Shown: positions 24,655 through 35,520, counted from the stretch's first letter. The stretch: DNA of 64,000 nt from Ceratothoa steindachneri (GCA_963969495.1 OZ018319.1:206843733-206907732), one strand, 5' to 3'. Numbers and translations: made by a program. The notes: generated from the letters alone by a model not told the origin.

Positions 24655-25304
24655 GCCCCACAGAAAGAGAAGGTAAAGGCTATTGTAAATATGCCCCTAC
24701 CGCGCACCAAGAAGCAATTACGGTCATTCCTTGAGGCTGCATCGTTTTACCGCCACTTCGTACCCCAATTCGCTTCTGTAGCAGCTCCCCTAAATGATCT
24801 GCTAAAAAAGAAACTCCCGGACCCCCTCCAGTGGAACCCCGACGCCGAAGCGCACTTTGAAGAGCTCAAAGAGAAGCTAGTCTCCGCCCCAATCTTAAAA
24901 CTGCCGAACCCTCAAAAGAAATTTGGCATAAAGACAGATGCCTCCCCACTGGGTATTGGCTGGGTATTACTCCAATACGACGAGGATCAAGAACCCGCTC
25001 CTATAAGCTATGCGAGTCGCCGACTGGCGGCTCGCGAAAGGGCATACGCTCCGTAGAACTGGAAGCTCTAGCGATTGTTTTGGGGATTAAAAAATTTAGA
25101 ATGTATCTGGTAGGTCGTCCATTCCTCATAGAGACTGATGATAGACCGTTAGCCTACTTAAAAACTTGTAAAAACCAAAACGGCAGGCTAATGCGCTGGT
25201 CATTATTGCTAGCGGAGTACCGTTATGAAATCAGGTATCTAAAAGGGTCTGACAATGTACTCGCAGATAGCCTTTCGAGAAACCCAATTTCAGATAGCGA
25301 TTAA
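24655..25304 (+). pseudogene. Gypsy RT connection and RNase H (broken)
   Basis: PLPRTKKQLRSFLEAASFYR (24694-24753) is the typical end of a gypsy RT. RNase H follows with FGIKTDASPLGIGW (first Asp), PISYASRRLA, a one-base frameshift near 25050, then LEALAIVLGIKKFRMYL and IETDDRPLAYLK. The end is LADSLSRNPISDSD and a TAA at 25302. Only 282 bp separate this stop from the next LTR, so no integrase follows. Confidence 0.85.
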
Positions 25305-25586
25305 TAGTCAATTATTCATTTTTTTTGTGTGTATCTCTTTGTATAAATAATTATTTTTTGCCTGTACTCTGTATGTGTGTTTTTTTTATATGTAAATTAG
25401 AGAAACTGACTTGGCAGTAGTATTTTGTAGCCATTAAATACTAAGGTAAATTCCTAATGGTTTTGATAAAATTACCGACTCAATTGTTCGAGTCGAGGAA
25501 GATAATTACAAATTCCCCCGGTGAAGTTAATTTTCACATTATTCCTTATTTCATGGCAGAATAATGTTCCTTGAAATAGGTAGGCG
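25305..25586 (+). other. Gypsy 3' non-coding and polypurine-like tract
   Basis: AT-rich, ending in GAAATAGGTAGGCG directly before the LTR. This purine-rich end is a plausible plus-strand primer site. Confidence 0.45.
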
Positions 25587-26520
25587 TGTGAGGGTATGGA
25601 ACGTACATACTCACATACCACCAGACAATCGTGGGAATGAAAGAAATTTGTCGTTTGAGTTGACCTTCGTCTCCTCTCTATCCCCCGCCACCCTTCCCCC
25701 ATCTGGTGACAGGAAGTCTGACGAAAGAAGGCCTATCTCACAGAGAAGCTTAAATTCTATTTGCCTTCCTTATGACACCATGGAGATTATCCATAAGGCA
25801 CTGCGATAAGCGAATTGTCGTGAATGGAATCTCTCTTTCGATTTCCCACAATCCTCGGTATAAATAATAACGCCGTTCATCCCTCTAGAGCAGTGTCCCA
25901 AACCTACTCGCGTAATCCTCACGTTGAACGAGAGTCGTTGCCGTAACGTATCGACTGCCAACGCGCTGCCGGGTCAACTTAGTCGCTGTCTCAAAGTATT
26001 CGTGAGGTAAATCCCGCCCCGCAGAGTCTGTGACTAGAAGAATACGCTCTGTTGCTCAACGTAACTTGAGAAAGAAAAGGAACATCAAAATAGTTACCGG
26101 AAGTTACTATTTGTTACTGTCACATCCAGTTAGGAGTGAACTAACCGGAACTGCAGCCAGCAGCTCCGAACCCGTCGTCTTATCCCCCTTCTCCCCGAGA
26201 ACTCGTGTTAACGCCACCCGAACCACCCCGTCTGGACCTGAGTAGTCGTCTCTCTAATCCATCACAATTAATGGTAATCTGTAAACCCAGTGCCCCTCAA
26301 TTCTTAAATTACCTATTTAATTGACAGTGATTGATACTCCCATTGAGTCATTATAAATCTAGACGCCTAACGTCAGTGTTTAATATTTAATCCTTAATTT
26401 TGCCCGTTTAACTATTGCTAATTATTATATTTGTGTAAAGTAAAGTTTATTTTGAGTACGTGTGTTTATTTGTGGCTCCTCCCTTTTGACGTACCCTTGG
26501 CAAGACTTTAATTAAGAATC
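25587..26520 (+). repeat. Gypsy LTR, copy 2
   Basis: It begins TGTGAGGGTATGG and carries TATAAA at 25859. It matches LTR copy 1 with few substitutions. It lacks about 98 bp present in copy 1 (21071-21168), lost between AGAATCC direct repeats, and then continues straight into a leader. Confidence 0.8.
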
Positions 26521-26577
26521 CTGGCTACGGCACAACCCGCCTCTAACCAGCTTTCGCACGTTCAGTAGGAATTAAAG

Positions 26578-26663
<86 letters not shown>

Positions 26664-27106
26664 GATCGTAGATTGAGTCATAGGGCCAATACCATCGACT
26701 TAAACAAAAGCGGTGTGTCCAGATCAAGGACTAGAATAATTATTGGACCAGACTATGAGCAATTCTACGACATATATAAAAGTGATGTCAGCTTTAAGGG
26801 GTTAAAGTTTTGAGGAAGCGAACTCATATAGCCTAAAACTTGCCAACGTCCAAGAAAGCCCAAATTAACTAACGTAAATTTTGATAATTAGAGTCTATTC
26901 CCCCAAGGAATATAAATAATAACCATTAATAATCCTTTCCATATAGCAAAAGCAAAGCTAGGAAAATATTCATTATTTTGGTAGTTTATTATTAGATTGT
27001 ATCGGTTAGGAACAATCGCAGCTTCTAATTCTCTTACCAGGTGCGTAAGTTCTTTCGTGAGTCACCAGTTGCGTCAGCAAGAGCAGCAATGGCTTCACAA
27101 TCGTTC
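26521..27106 (+). repeat. Second gypsy leader with gag start
   Basis: Homologous to 21169-21749, including the (TA)n run and the gag ATG at 27089. Similarity stops abruptly after ATGGCTTCACAATCGTTC, where a SINE-like repeat begins. An LTR followed by an internal region on both sides means a tandem element structure, not a simple two-LTR insertion. Confidence 0.85.
26579..26663. repeat. (TA)n microsatellite in second leader
   Basis: Nearly pure TA run with one T insertion, homologous in position to 21231-21305. Confidence 0.97.
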
Positions 27107-27502
27107 TTGTCTTTGCTCTTTGTTTGTATGTGACATGGATAATGAGCCTTTAAATTGTGAGCAGGTAAGAAGATGTGGTATAAAAATTCCTTGGAGGGTT
27201 CTAGCTTAGGGAGATACTGGGTTTGATGGGGTAATGCTTTGGGCGAGGTAAAGTGACTGTGCCTGGTAGCTTAACGGTAGAGCATCTGACCGGTAATCAG
27301 CAGACCCTAGTTCGAGTCCCGGCCAGGAATTTCAAACTTTTTTCCCCTGACGTTATTTCTGTCTTCTCGGTAAAGATTGCCTTCATTTTGCCACCCTCTG
27401 CTCTCTTTTATTCTAGTGTTCCTCTAATATCCCTCTCTCTCACCTCTAAAAAACTCGTTTCTTGTCTCATTGCTCATTGCGTCAAATTTCTATTTCTCTT
27501 GT

Positions 27503-27506
<4 letters not shown>
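27107..27506 (+). mobile_element. SINE-like repeat with internal tRNA-like region, copy 1
   Basis: From about 27127 this matches the reverse complement of 57480-57800. Shared words are CATGGATAATGAGC, AAATTGTGAGC, GGTATAAAAAT, TAACGCTTTGGG or its variant, CTGTGCCTGGT and CGTTATTTCTGTCTTC. It ends in a (TA)n run at 27507. The pyrimidine-rich tail with CTCGTTTCTTGTCTCATTGCT also matches 57890-58050. No open protein frame is credible. Confidence 0.7.
27260..27329 (+). pseudogene. tRNA-like region (anticodon-position GGT)
   Basis: CCTGG (27262-27266) pairs with CCAGG (27323-27327). TAGCTTAACGGTAGAGC is A-box-like and AGTTCGAGTCC is B-box-like. CTGA/TCAG encloses a seven-base loop CCGGTAA, which puts GGT in the anticodon place. 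The T-stem has two mismatches. Since a related copy sits in the same repeat at 57.6 kb, this is a tRNA-derived SINE promoter, not a free tRNA gene. Confidence 0.6.

Positions 27507-27570
<64 letters not shown>
27507..27570. repeat. (TA)n microsatellite at SINE end
   Basis: Pure TA run directly after the pyrimidine-rich SINE tail. Confidence 0.97.
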
Positions 27571-27573
<3 letters not shown>

Positions 27574-28199
27574 TTAATCATTATTGCTATCCACTTAAAA
27601 ACGACAAATCAAATGAAATATAATTATTTTGAACGTCTAAAATTGGCTTTCGCTCAAATTAAATGAGGCACATTTTCACCGCTTTGTGTTTACCTGAAAG
27701 TACCGGTTTTAGAACTTCCTTCACTCATGCAAAAATAACAAAATAGAACTTTTAGACATTCACAAAATGACAGGATTACAATACCCCTACCCTTTTCACA
27801 TAACAATAATACAGATCTTAAGGGTGACATATCACGCATAACAGCCATACACTAATATATGCGTAAAACAAAACCCAACCGTGTTTAAGGGCCCTCGGGA
27901 GAAATGGATAGCGTAATAGCTATGCTGAGCTCAGTACTTTTTACTTTTTGTCTATTTTTTTATTTGGAATTGTTGCTCGCCTCTTCTCTACAGGTGTCTT
28001 GGTTTAGCCTTTTCCCATTGTCATTTTGACCGTTTAATTCGTTAATCCCTAACAGTAATATTTTCACAAGGTAATTTTTTTAAAGTTTTATTTATTTTTT
28101 TGATTTTAGTGCAAGTGTGATTTTGTATGCTCTTGGATTTTATTAAAAATTTAACTTAATCAAACTTTTTGAAATTAAAGGTTATTATTTAATGTTTTG
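27571..28199. other. Non-coding stretch
   Basis: AT-rich; nothing recognised. Confidence 0.4.
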
Positions 28200-29440
28200 G
28201 AGGGTTTTATAAATATAAAAAATTATAAAAGAAACAGCTTTAGAGATTTTTCAATATTATAAAAATTACGGTCGTTTTTAGTACAGTATATTTGAAGCTT
28301 TTATCAAAGTTCTTTCTATGAGTTCGGGAAAAAATAAATATGATTAACGAATATTTTGGAATTTTTCAAAACAAATCTAATTACAAATCGGGACGTTCAG
28401 AAAATGACTTAAATATCGGACATAGTCTTTTATATTGTATTTTTTCATATATATAAAAGCAAATTTAGATGTAAAAACAACTCTGAAGATTGTTTTTTTC
28501 CGTATATCAAAAGAATTTCGATAAAAGTTTTTCTTGCCTGAATACCTAGAAAATATGCATGGATCTGAAAACCCCCAGACCATGAGTAAATTAATGAATT
28601 AAAAAAAAAAATAAGGTCGTGGATGAGTTTTCAGACTAAACGCAACCAACAGCAAACCCTAACGGCGGACCAAGCAAACATGGTCCATATAAGATTCCCA
28701 TGTCTGGCTCCGGGGAAGGAGGGCAGCACCCAGCGGGCAGGCGGGCCTTGATAGACCAAGAACCCAGCAGCCCGATGTAAGCAGCCTCGCTGAAACCACA
28801 TGTCTCAATGTTTTGAGCCACAGTGGATGCGTTACTGGCCAAGTGCGCCCAAAACAAATCTCTCAGTGCCTGGCATTCATTTCTGTTGTCTTCCCGGTCT
28901 TCTTTCTTTACCGGACTGCATCCTCTCTCTAACAGACTGGGCTTCTTAAGTCCTATTTGGCACAAACATCAGCCGAGGAGACCGAATAATTGAAGACGAA
29001 ACCGATGCCCGGACACGAGCTGGAGCCGACGGCGATTTATAAAATGGATGATTATTTTCTAGGCATAAAGACCAGAAAAAAGATTTATCGGAAGTCTTTT
29101 TAAATACGGAAAAAAAATCCTCATGATTCTTTTATTTTCATCAGAATTTGCTCTACAAAATTTCATTTACTCGTTTTTAGGGGGCAGTAGCTATTTCCTC
29201 TTGATAAAATTGAAACTATAATTTTGAAATAACTTAGATAAAACTTTTGAATATACGAAAAATATATAATAAAAAGTCAGCCATGCCTGAATTTTAATAA
29301 ATGTTCTGAGCACCATTTATAATTCTTTTTGTTTTAAAACATTCAAAAACATTCGATAAACATATTTATTTTTCTGAACTTCACCATTTTCTTGTTTCAA
29401 ACTCTAAGGAAACTCAGAATGAACTTGGATAAAAACTTAA
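28200..29440. mobile_element. Foldback element with long inverted arms and GC-rich core
   Basis: The left arm (about 28280-28580) matches the right arm (about 29050-29430) in inverse orientation. In right-arm sense both contain TATTTTCTAGG, AGAAAAA, TTTATCG, ATACGGAAAAAAA, AATTTGC, CATTCG/ATTCGTTAA and CATATTTATTTTT. Arms are perhaps 70% alike with indels. Between them lies a core of about 420 bp (28625-29040) that is far more GC-rich than its surroundings. This is the plan of a foldback or long-TIR non-autonomous DNA transposon; outer boundaries and target duplication are not resolved. Confidence 0.6.
28636..28965 (-). CDS. Hypothetical ORF in foldback core
   Basis: A 109-codon open frame fills most of the GC-rich core of the foldback element (MCQIGLKKPSLLERG... 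ends FAVGCV). I recognise no domain. Open reading may simply reflect GC content. It could be captured host or transposon sequence. Confidence 0.15.
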   Translation of the reverse strand: MCQIGLKKPSLLERGCSPVKKEDREDNRNECQALRDLFWAHLASNASTVAQNIETCGFSEAAYIGLLGSWSIKARLPAGCCPPSPEPDMGILYGPCLLGPPLGFAVGCV

Positions 29441-30639
29441 AATTAACCAAGGTCACACACAACCCAAATAAGAGAAAAAATTTCTATTAGTCAACCCCTC
29501 CCCAAAATTCCGTTCTTAAAATATAGTGTTATGGATATGTACTGGTAAACATTTAAATTTATTTAGACCAAAACCAAATTGCTAGATCCGATAGGCCGTA
29601 GGCCACACAACAAAGATCTGGATACGAAGCACAAGCTCCTCCTGTAAGGAGAAGCTTTTTTATATAGAAAATCTAGTGCTTTACTTCATCCTTTTCTTGG
29701 TGTAAACAGGCAGAAAATGATATTGGGAAGTTTACAAGATGTGCAAAAACTGCCCGATAGACAGCATTCGTGTCTCTAGGAGTCTTAGGGTCGGAAGGGC
29801 GTGTTACTCCTCCAGCTTCCTGTTGCAGCATGGATATGGACCCTGTTACACTATTCACCCCCAGCGGGGAGTAAAGAAGAGAGCGAAGCCGATCCTCATA
29901 TCTTGTTAATGAGAATAATGGGAGTTATTTAATTTGCCTCAAGTTTCAAGTATCTGCGCGCTTGTTCTATTTATCCTGACTCTGACTTTCTCTTGATTTA
30001 GTTATTTTTTTATTTGGCTACTTAATTCCGCTTTGTTTGCTATCTGTATTGAAAGACCTGATATCTGATGACTTGGAGGGTTTTCTCCTGTTCAAGAGTA
30101 TGTAGATGATTTCCATTTTTATTCTCCTGCTCGTAATCATGTACACCTTCTGCTTTGTCAGATAGAGATTGTGAAATTTATTATGTAAACGTCTGCTCTT
30201 TATACAAGAAAATGACAATACGATTTTAACCATGCGTTGCTTCTGTAATTTCAAATAAATAAAAACCTGCAATTAAAAACAAAGCAGTGTCCTGTAAAAT
30301 AAATATTGTTTTGAAAAACTCTCCCTATACTAGCAAGTTCACAGCAAAAAGCATTGCTCCTCTATTTATAATTTTGCATTAAAACCTTCTCATTATCACG
30401 ATTCTTCAGGTACGCCATGTTTGCTTATTAACTTGAGTTTGATAAACTACAAAAATTTAGATATAGCTGCAAAGGAGAGGGGGCAAAAAGGGTCGAGTGA
30501 TTCCTTGAGGGAGTATTGATGGGAGAAAAGGCTTAGTGTGAGCAAGCAGCAATGATCGTGTGCGATGGGAATGATTGAAGGCGATTTGTTGGCGCCTTAT
30601 TGCTCTGGGATGATTCTATATTTGGTTTTAGGTCATAGT
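29441..30639. other. Non-coding stretch
   Basis: Nothing recognised. The part 29580-29880 is slightly GC-richer, with a 61-codon frame of no recognisable family. Confidence 0.4.
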
Positions 30640-31300
30640 ACTGGATTCCATGCACAGTAAATCCTGAAAGAAAAATATCAATGGTATGGTTTCCGAAATC
30701 TCGCTAAATCGCAAACTGGCAAATTTTCGGAGAATTGGGATAAAGGTCTTACACTCATCGCGAGTATCTTTATTTGCAAGAAAAGGACGCCGTTCATGGA
30801 ACAAACTTTATTCTGGAGACTAGATTTTGGAAAATACTGGTTTCCATCTTTCGTCGAAAAACAATGAAAACAAAGGGCAACGGATTGTCTCTATATAGGG
30901 TCTGTTGCAAACACAAAAAGACATAAATATAGAGAAGTTTTCCAATTTGCTTTAAAAAAAATGGCTAAGAAAAAGACTCTCTGTATTTATGTCCTTTCTT
31001 ATATTTGCAACCGACTCTATATAAAGTCAATCCTTTGGTCTTTGTTATCACTGTTTCTGGACCTACGGTGGAAGCCAGTCACATCCGAAACTAAGCTCCA
31101 AAATAAATATTATGCTCTGAATTATATTTTTTTTCTTCGGGGAAATGAAAACAGATTCGATTGTATAGACGTGAAAAACCGTTGGAAACGTGTATCATCG
31201 AAGGCTGCATTTTCGTTCATAAATCACGAGAGGCTGGAACTAATTTCAAAGAAGTTCTCAAAAGTAAGGAATCGTGCCTTCACGATTCCTTTGGGTCCTG
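30640..31300. repeat. Long imperfect palindrome
   Basis: Symmetry axis near 30956. GACATAAATATAGAGA (from 30920) faces TCTCTGTATTTATGTC (ending 30993). Further out, TCTATATAGGGTCTGTTGCAA faces TTGCAACCGACTCTATATA, and TTTATTCTGGAG faces CTCCAAAATAAA. Similarity is clear for at least 150 bp per arm and weaker to about 300 bp. The loop is about 37 bp. It may be a foldback transposon or a long hairpin RNA locus. A 116-codon frame at 30961-31311 lies in the right arm and has no family signature. Confidence 0.65.
31266..31291. other. Perfect short hairpin
   Basis: AAGGAATCGTG, loop CCTT, CACGATTCCTT: an 11-bp perfect stem at the outer edge of the long palindrome. Confidence 0.9.
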
Positions 31301-32259
31301 ATAGGTATTGAATATTTTACTGCACTAAGTAAAGAAGGTTTATCACATTTGGACTGCCTCGAACCTAATTTTAAGTATTTAAAAGTATCCTCAGAGATAG
31401 ACAGAATGAAAATTATCGGGTGGCGATGGGTGACGTAAATATTCATCTAATAAAAATCTATATCGTCACCTCATTTATTTGATGGGTTGAAAGGACTGAA
31501 CGTCGAGTGAATTTTCAACGTGTATTGACACAAATAAATAAAACCCACATGACCTTTTGAACATCTTTAAATTTAGCATGACCAGACTTTGATAAACCAT
31601 AGGTGTCCCTAAGCAGGATTCGGGTAAGAAAGGATAGATTATACCTGAAATATTTGAGTATCAAAATATTACTTAGGTTGCAAATTTCTTAAATTTTTGT
31701 TAACATAAATTTTGCATTAATATTTATTGTCTCTGTTGTTGCATACGTAGTTAGGCACCATGTTAAGCCAGATTTTACAAACGGGGGAAAACATTGTGGA
31801 GACTGTAGATATATAGGAGTTAAACAAAAACCGTTATGAAATTGCGAGTGTACATATATATCGAGGCCTCCCCATGGTGAAGAGAAATAATGAAGTAATA
31901 ACAAAGGCCACCTGGGTTTTCCTGTGCCCCTCTAACCGGTCTCCGATAACACGCCAGAACGGAAAAAATTGTAAATTTAGGAGACAGATTCCTGACTTCG
32001 ACTCAAAATTCCGACCTGCCGAAGGGTTATTTATAAACATGAAAGTAAAAAATGCAAACTATCGACCTCTTATTATGCTATCCCCAGAACCACACGACAC
32101 TAAAGTACGAGAGAATTGATATCACACTTCTGTCGGTTCAATAGGGATCAGTTTTCCCTAATTTTAAAATGTCGAGGTAAGAGAAACAACAGACACCAAA
32201 AAGGGAAACCTATCTTTGGTCTCACCTTGCGAGTCCCCTACACCTCCCATTACCCCGCG
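31301..32259. other. Non-coding stretch
   Basis: No family recognised. Open frames at 31874-32119 have no signature. Confidence 0.4.
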
Positions 32260-32950
32260 GGGGTAATTGACGTATAAAACAGGTCGACAGGAGAAAACGA
32301 GGCTTTTTCGTTTTCGTAAAGAGATAGAGAAGTCACCTGTAGAGAGTTTCACTGCAAGTTAAGAAAGACTTGCAGTTTCTTAGACCATATCAGATTATTT
32401 CAAGTAGCCTCGTCACAGTTTCGAGCAACAAGGATCGTCAAAGGATCTAAACTACAAGTAGCCTCGGCGCAGTTCGAGCCCAAGGAATCCTCAAAGGATC
32501 TAAATTATAAGTACTCCTCTCTGCACAGTTCGAGCACAAGGATCGTCAAAAGGATCTAAAATACAAATACTCTCGACACAGCTCGAGTACCCAAAGATCG
32601 TTAATTATCCTTACCTTATCTGAGTTTGACAACCCCAAACTAGATAGAATAAACATTAAACATATTCCACCTTGTTGGGAAAAAACCTTTTTAAAGTCAC
32701 CAACGGCCGCTGAAACCAAGGAATTATTGGTTTTGTTTTGATTCTACTTCGCATATTCGAATTTCCCCGTGACGTTACTCGCCCACTCTTCATTCTACAA
32801 CGCCATCTCTCGAGAAACTGAAGAAATCATCATCTCCACGCCTCTCCGGGACTACAATCAAGTGAAGGTATTTCTTTGGGATTCTCTGGTTGAAACTCCA
32901 TTATATAATGTGATTAAGCTATCTTATTTTTATGTCCCCGTGCCGTTAAA
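32260..32950 (+). other. Possible promoter or LTR-like segment
   Basis: TATAAAA at 32272 within GACGTATAAAACAGG, a 54-bp repeat array (32398-32600), AATAAA near 32648, then an open frame 32769-32954 (TLLAHSSFYNAISRETEE...). A promoter followed by a polyadenylation-like word and then a frame resembles LTR plus gag start, but no pol, PBS or partner LTR is seen. A GTATTT after CAAGTGAAG at 32868 could be a splice donor. Confidence 0.25.
32398..32600. repeat. 54-bp tandem repeat, about 3.7 units
   Basis: Units contain CAAGTAGCCTCG, CACAGTTTCGAGC, AAGGATCGTCAAAGGATCTAAA. The four copies differ by substitutions and small indels. CAGTTCGAGC and GGATCTAAA are the best conserved words. Confidence 0.85.
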
Positions 32951-33984
32951 GTAGTTTATTTTGTATATTTTGATTACGAAGTGGATTAAAGTAAATTGTT
33001 CTCCCGTAAAATCCATCCAGAAACAAGCATTGAGAGAGGGACATTAAAAACCATTTATTTAATCCGTATCTGCTAAGCGTAGATAGTAATTTTATTTGAG
33101 TGTATTAATATTCATTAAAAATCTATTTTTTTGTAGAAGTTCTTTTTTTATAATTATCCGTAAACAAGTTGAATTGGCAATAGTTGGTAAATTCCAGAAA
33201 GAACTCCCCTTTTATTCATTCATTAGAATGAAGATTTAAGTAAAGCACTCCTAGAGACCGGTCCTGAAGCGATCAATGGAAGTACGAACGTACGACTTAT
33301 TTTTATTAATCATAATAAAAAGAATATATAATCTCGGCTAACCCACGACAGAGACGAACAAAAAAAAGCAACTGAAAATACCAAAAGTATTTAATATATT
33401 AAAAAATTGAGAATCCCAATCGCACTCAAGGTCTTGAGCCTCTCGTACAACTTAAATACTGGAAGATTATGATTAAAGAAGGTACTCATAGAGAGTTGCG
33501 TTAAATTCTAGACCAGTGGGAGAGAACCTCTCACCCGCAAGCCGGATTTTCATCGCCCCCTGAGGCTATATTTGTATGCACAAATTTTCAACATTAAAAT
33601 TTAAATATTTTTATGTCCACAACGAAATAAAAATATAAGTAAATGTTAATTTTTTTTACCAAATATTAGAATTAGAGGAGTCATATAAGAATGTTGCGAG
33701 GGATGCTACATATCTGCTTCGCCCCAGTAGGGAATTTTCCTGCATTGATAACTTAAACTTAACCAATTAACAAGATTAAATTCATTTTTGATGACCTTAT
33801 TACTATGACAAGAGGTAGTGAAAATCTTAAAAGAAAAAGTGCTGGTGTAAAGTGCTGTATTTTGTAAAAAGTTGACTGAGCTCTTTTTTTATTAAATTTA
33901 ATGATGGGTGTATTTATCTTATTTGCAACGAACATGTTTCCGTTTATAAGAAATATAATCTTGTTCGGCATTTTTTGAGTAGAC
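32951..33984. other. Non-coding stretch
   Basis: AT-rich; nothing recognised. Confidence 0.4.
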
Positions 33985-35520
33985 ATGAGAAATATACAGA
34001 TTTTAAAGGATCTGAACGTTTAAACAAGAGAGAAAATATGGAGGAAAGACAAACTCTTTTTAAAAAGCATATTCAGGAAAGTGAATTTGTAACTCGAGCT
34101 AGTTATGTGTTATGTGAAAAAATTGGTAAAAAAAATTAAGCCACATAGTGAAGGAGTGAAAGAGTGTATCCTTAATGCTGTTGACATTTTATGCCAAGAA
34201 AAACTTAAATTGTTTGATAATATTAACTTATCGAGAATATGTGTTTTTGATCGTATCAAAGAAATGGCGGATGACATTCAAACTTCCTTAAAAGAAAAGT
34301 CAAGAGAATTTGTGTTTTATTTGTGGGCTATTGATGAGACAGCAGATCTATCTAATAATGCACAGATGCTGATCTATATATGTGTAATAACTGTATAATT
34401 TAATTTACAGGAAGAGTTTCTTGCTTTTAAATCAATACATGGAACAACTGGAGGTGAAGATTTATTTCACATGGTAAACTTAGCATTATAGGATTTTGAA
34501 TTGCCGTATAAAAAACTAAATGGTCTTACATCAGATGGGGTTGCGTCTATGGTAGGTCGTGAAATTGGGCTAGCAGCTCTGATAAAGAATGAATTTAAGA
34601 AGTATCCTTTGGACCCAAATACTTTAATTGTGTCACTGGTTGATTCATATGGAAAATTTGTGTGCACAATCACTCGAGATGGCAAATGTGATAAAAGTTG
34701 TAACGAAGTCCGTTAATTTCATAAAAAGCAAAGAGTTGGACAATAGGGAGTTTAGAAGTTTTCTGCAAGATCTTGAAGCCAAATATGGGGATTTATTATA
34801 CCATTTATTATACGATTTATTATACCATTGTGAACTATAGTGGCTAATTAAGGCCCAAATGTTCAAGCAATTTTCTGAATTGAAAGAAGAAGTGAAAATT
34901 TTCATGGACTTAAAATGTGTTCCTGTTGAAGAGGAAGATAAAAAGTTTCTAAGTAATCTTGCATTTTTAGTAGATATAACTAGTCATTTGAACAGTAGAA
35001 CTTGAAACTACAAGGGCACTAATCAACAATAACTTTTTTTCCTTTCTTATTTCAAAAGATTTGAATCAATGCTTCATTTATTTATTACACAATAAAAAAA
35101 ATAACTGTTTTACACATTTCTCAACATTAAGTGAGCACAATCTCAAATCAACCAAGGAATATTCTGATAAATGTGAAAATCTTTTAGTAGATATAACTAG
35201 TCATTTGAACAGTAGAACTTGAAACTACAAGGGCACTAATCAACAATAACTTTTTTTCCTTTCTTATTTCAAAAGATTTGAATCAATGCTTCATTTATTT
35301 ATTACACAATAAAAAAAATAACTGTTTTACACATTTCCCAACATTAAGTGAGCATAATCTCAAATCAACCAAGGAATATTCTGATGAATGTGAAAATCTT
35401 TTAACTAAATTTCAAAGAATATTTGAAGAAACCCAAAACCACAGAGTCGAACTACCTATATTTGAAACACTTTTGATATGCTCCCTAAGTAGGCCCCGGA
35501 TTCTTTGCAATTGGAATTAA
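33985..35520 (+). pseudogene. hAT transposase relic (GTF2IRD2/ZBED5-like)
   Basis: Plus-strand pieces follow the order of domesticated-type hAT transposases. They are FKGSERLNKRENMEE (about 33998-34042), SEFVTRASYVL, KIKPHSEGVKECI (34135-34173), SRICVFDRIKEMADDIQ, FYLWAIDETADLSNNAQM (first catalytic Asp region), IHGTTGGEDLFH, KLNGLTSDGVASMVGREIGL (34513-34572) and VNFIKSKELDNREFRSFLQD (34710-34769). GDLLYH follows and is then garbled by a TTTATTATAC repeat. A TAG at 34489, frame changes and a 217-bp duplication break it. Catalytic chemistry is cut-and-paste; terminal repeats were not found. Confidence 0.75.
34966..35400. repeat. 217-bp tandem duplication in hAT relic
   Basis: Copies start at about 34966 and 35183 (for example TAGATATAACTAGTCATTTG at 34971 and 35188). 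They differ at only a few bases, so the duplication is recent relative to the decay of the gene. It repeats the DLNQCFIYLLHNKKN region of the transposase. Confidence 0.95.

Noticed and set aside
27260..27329. Functional tRNA-Thr gene
   Set aside because: The T-stem has two mismatches, the acceptor is only partly paired, and the same sequence recurs inside a longer dispersed repeat with another anticodon.
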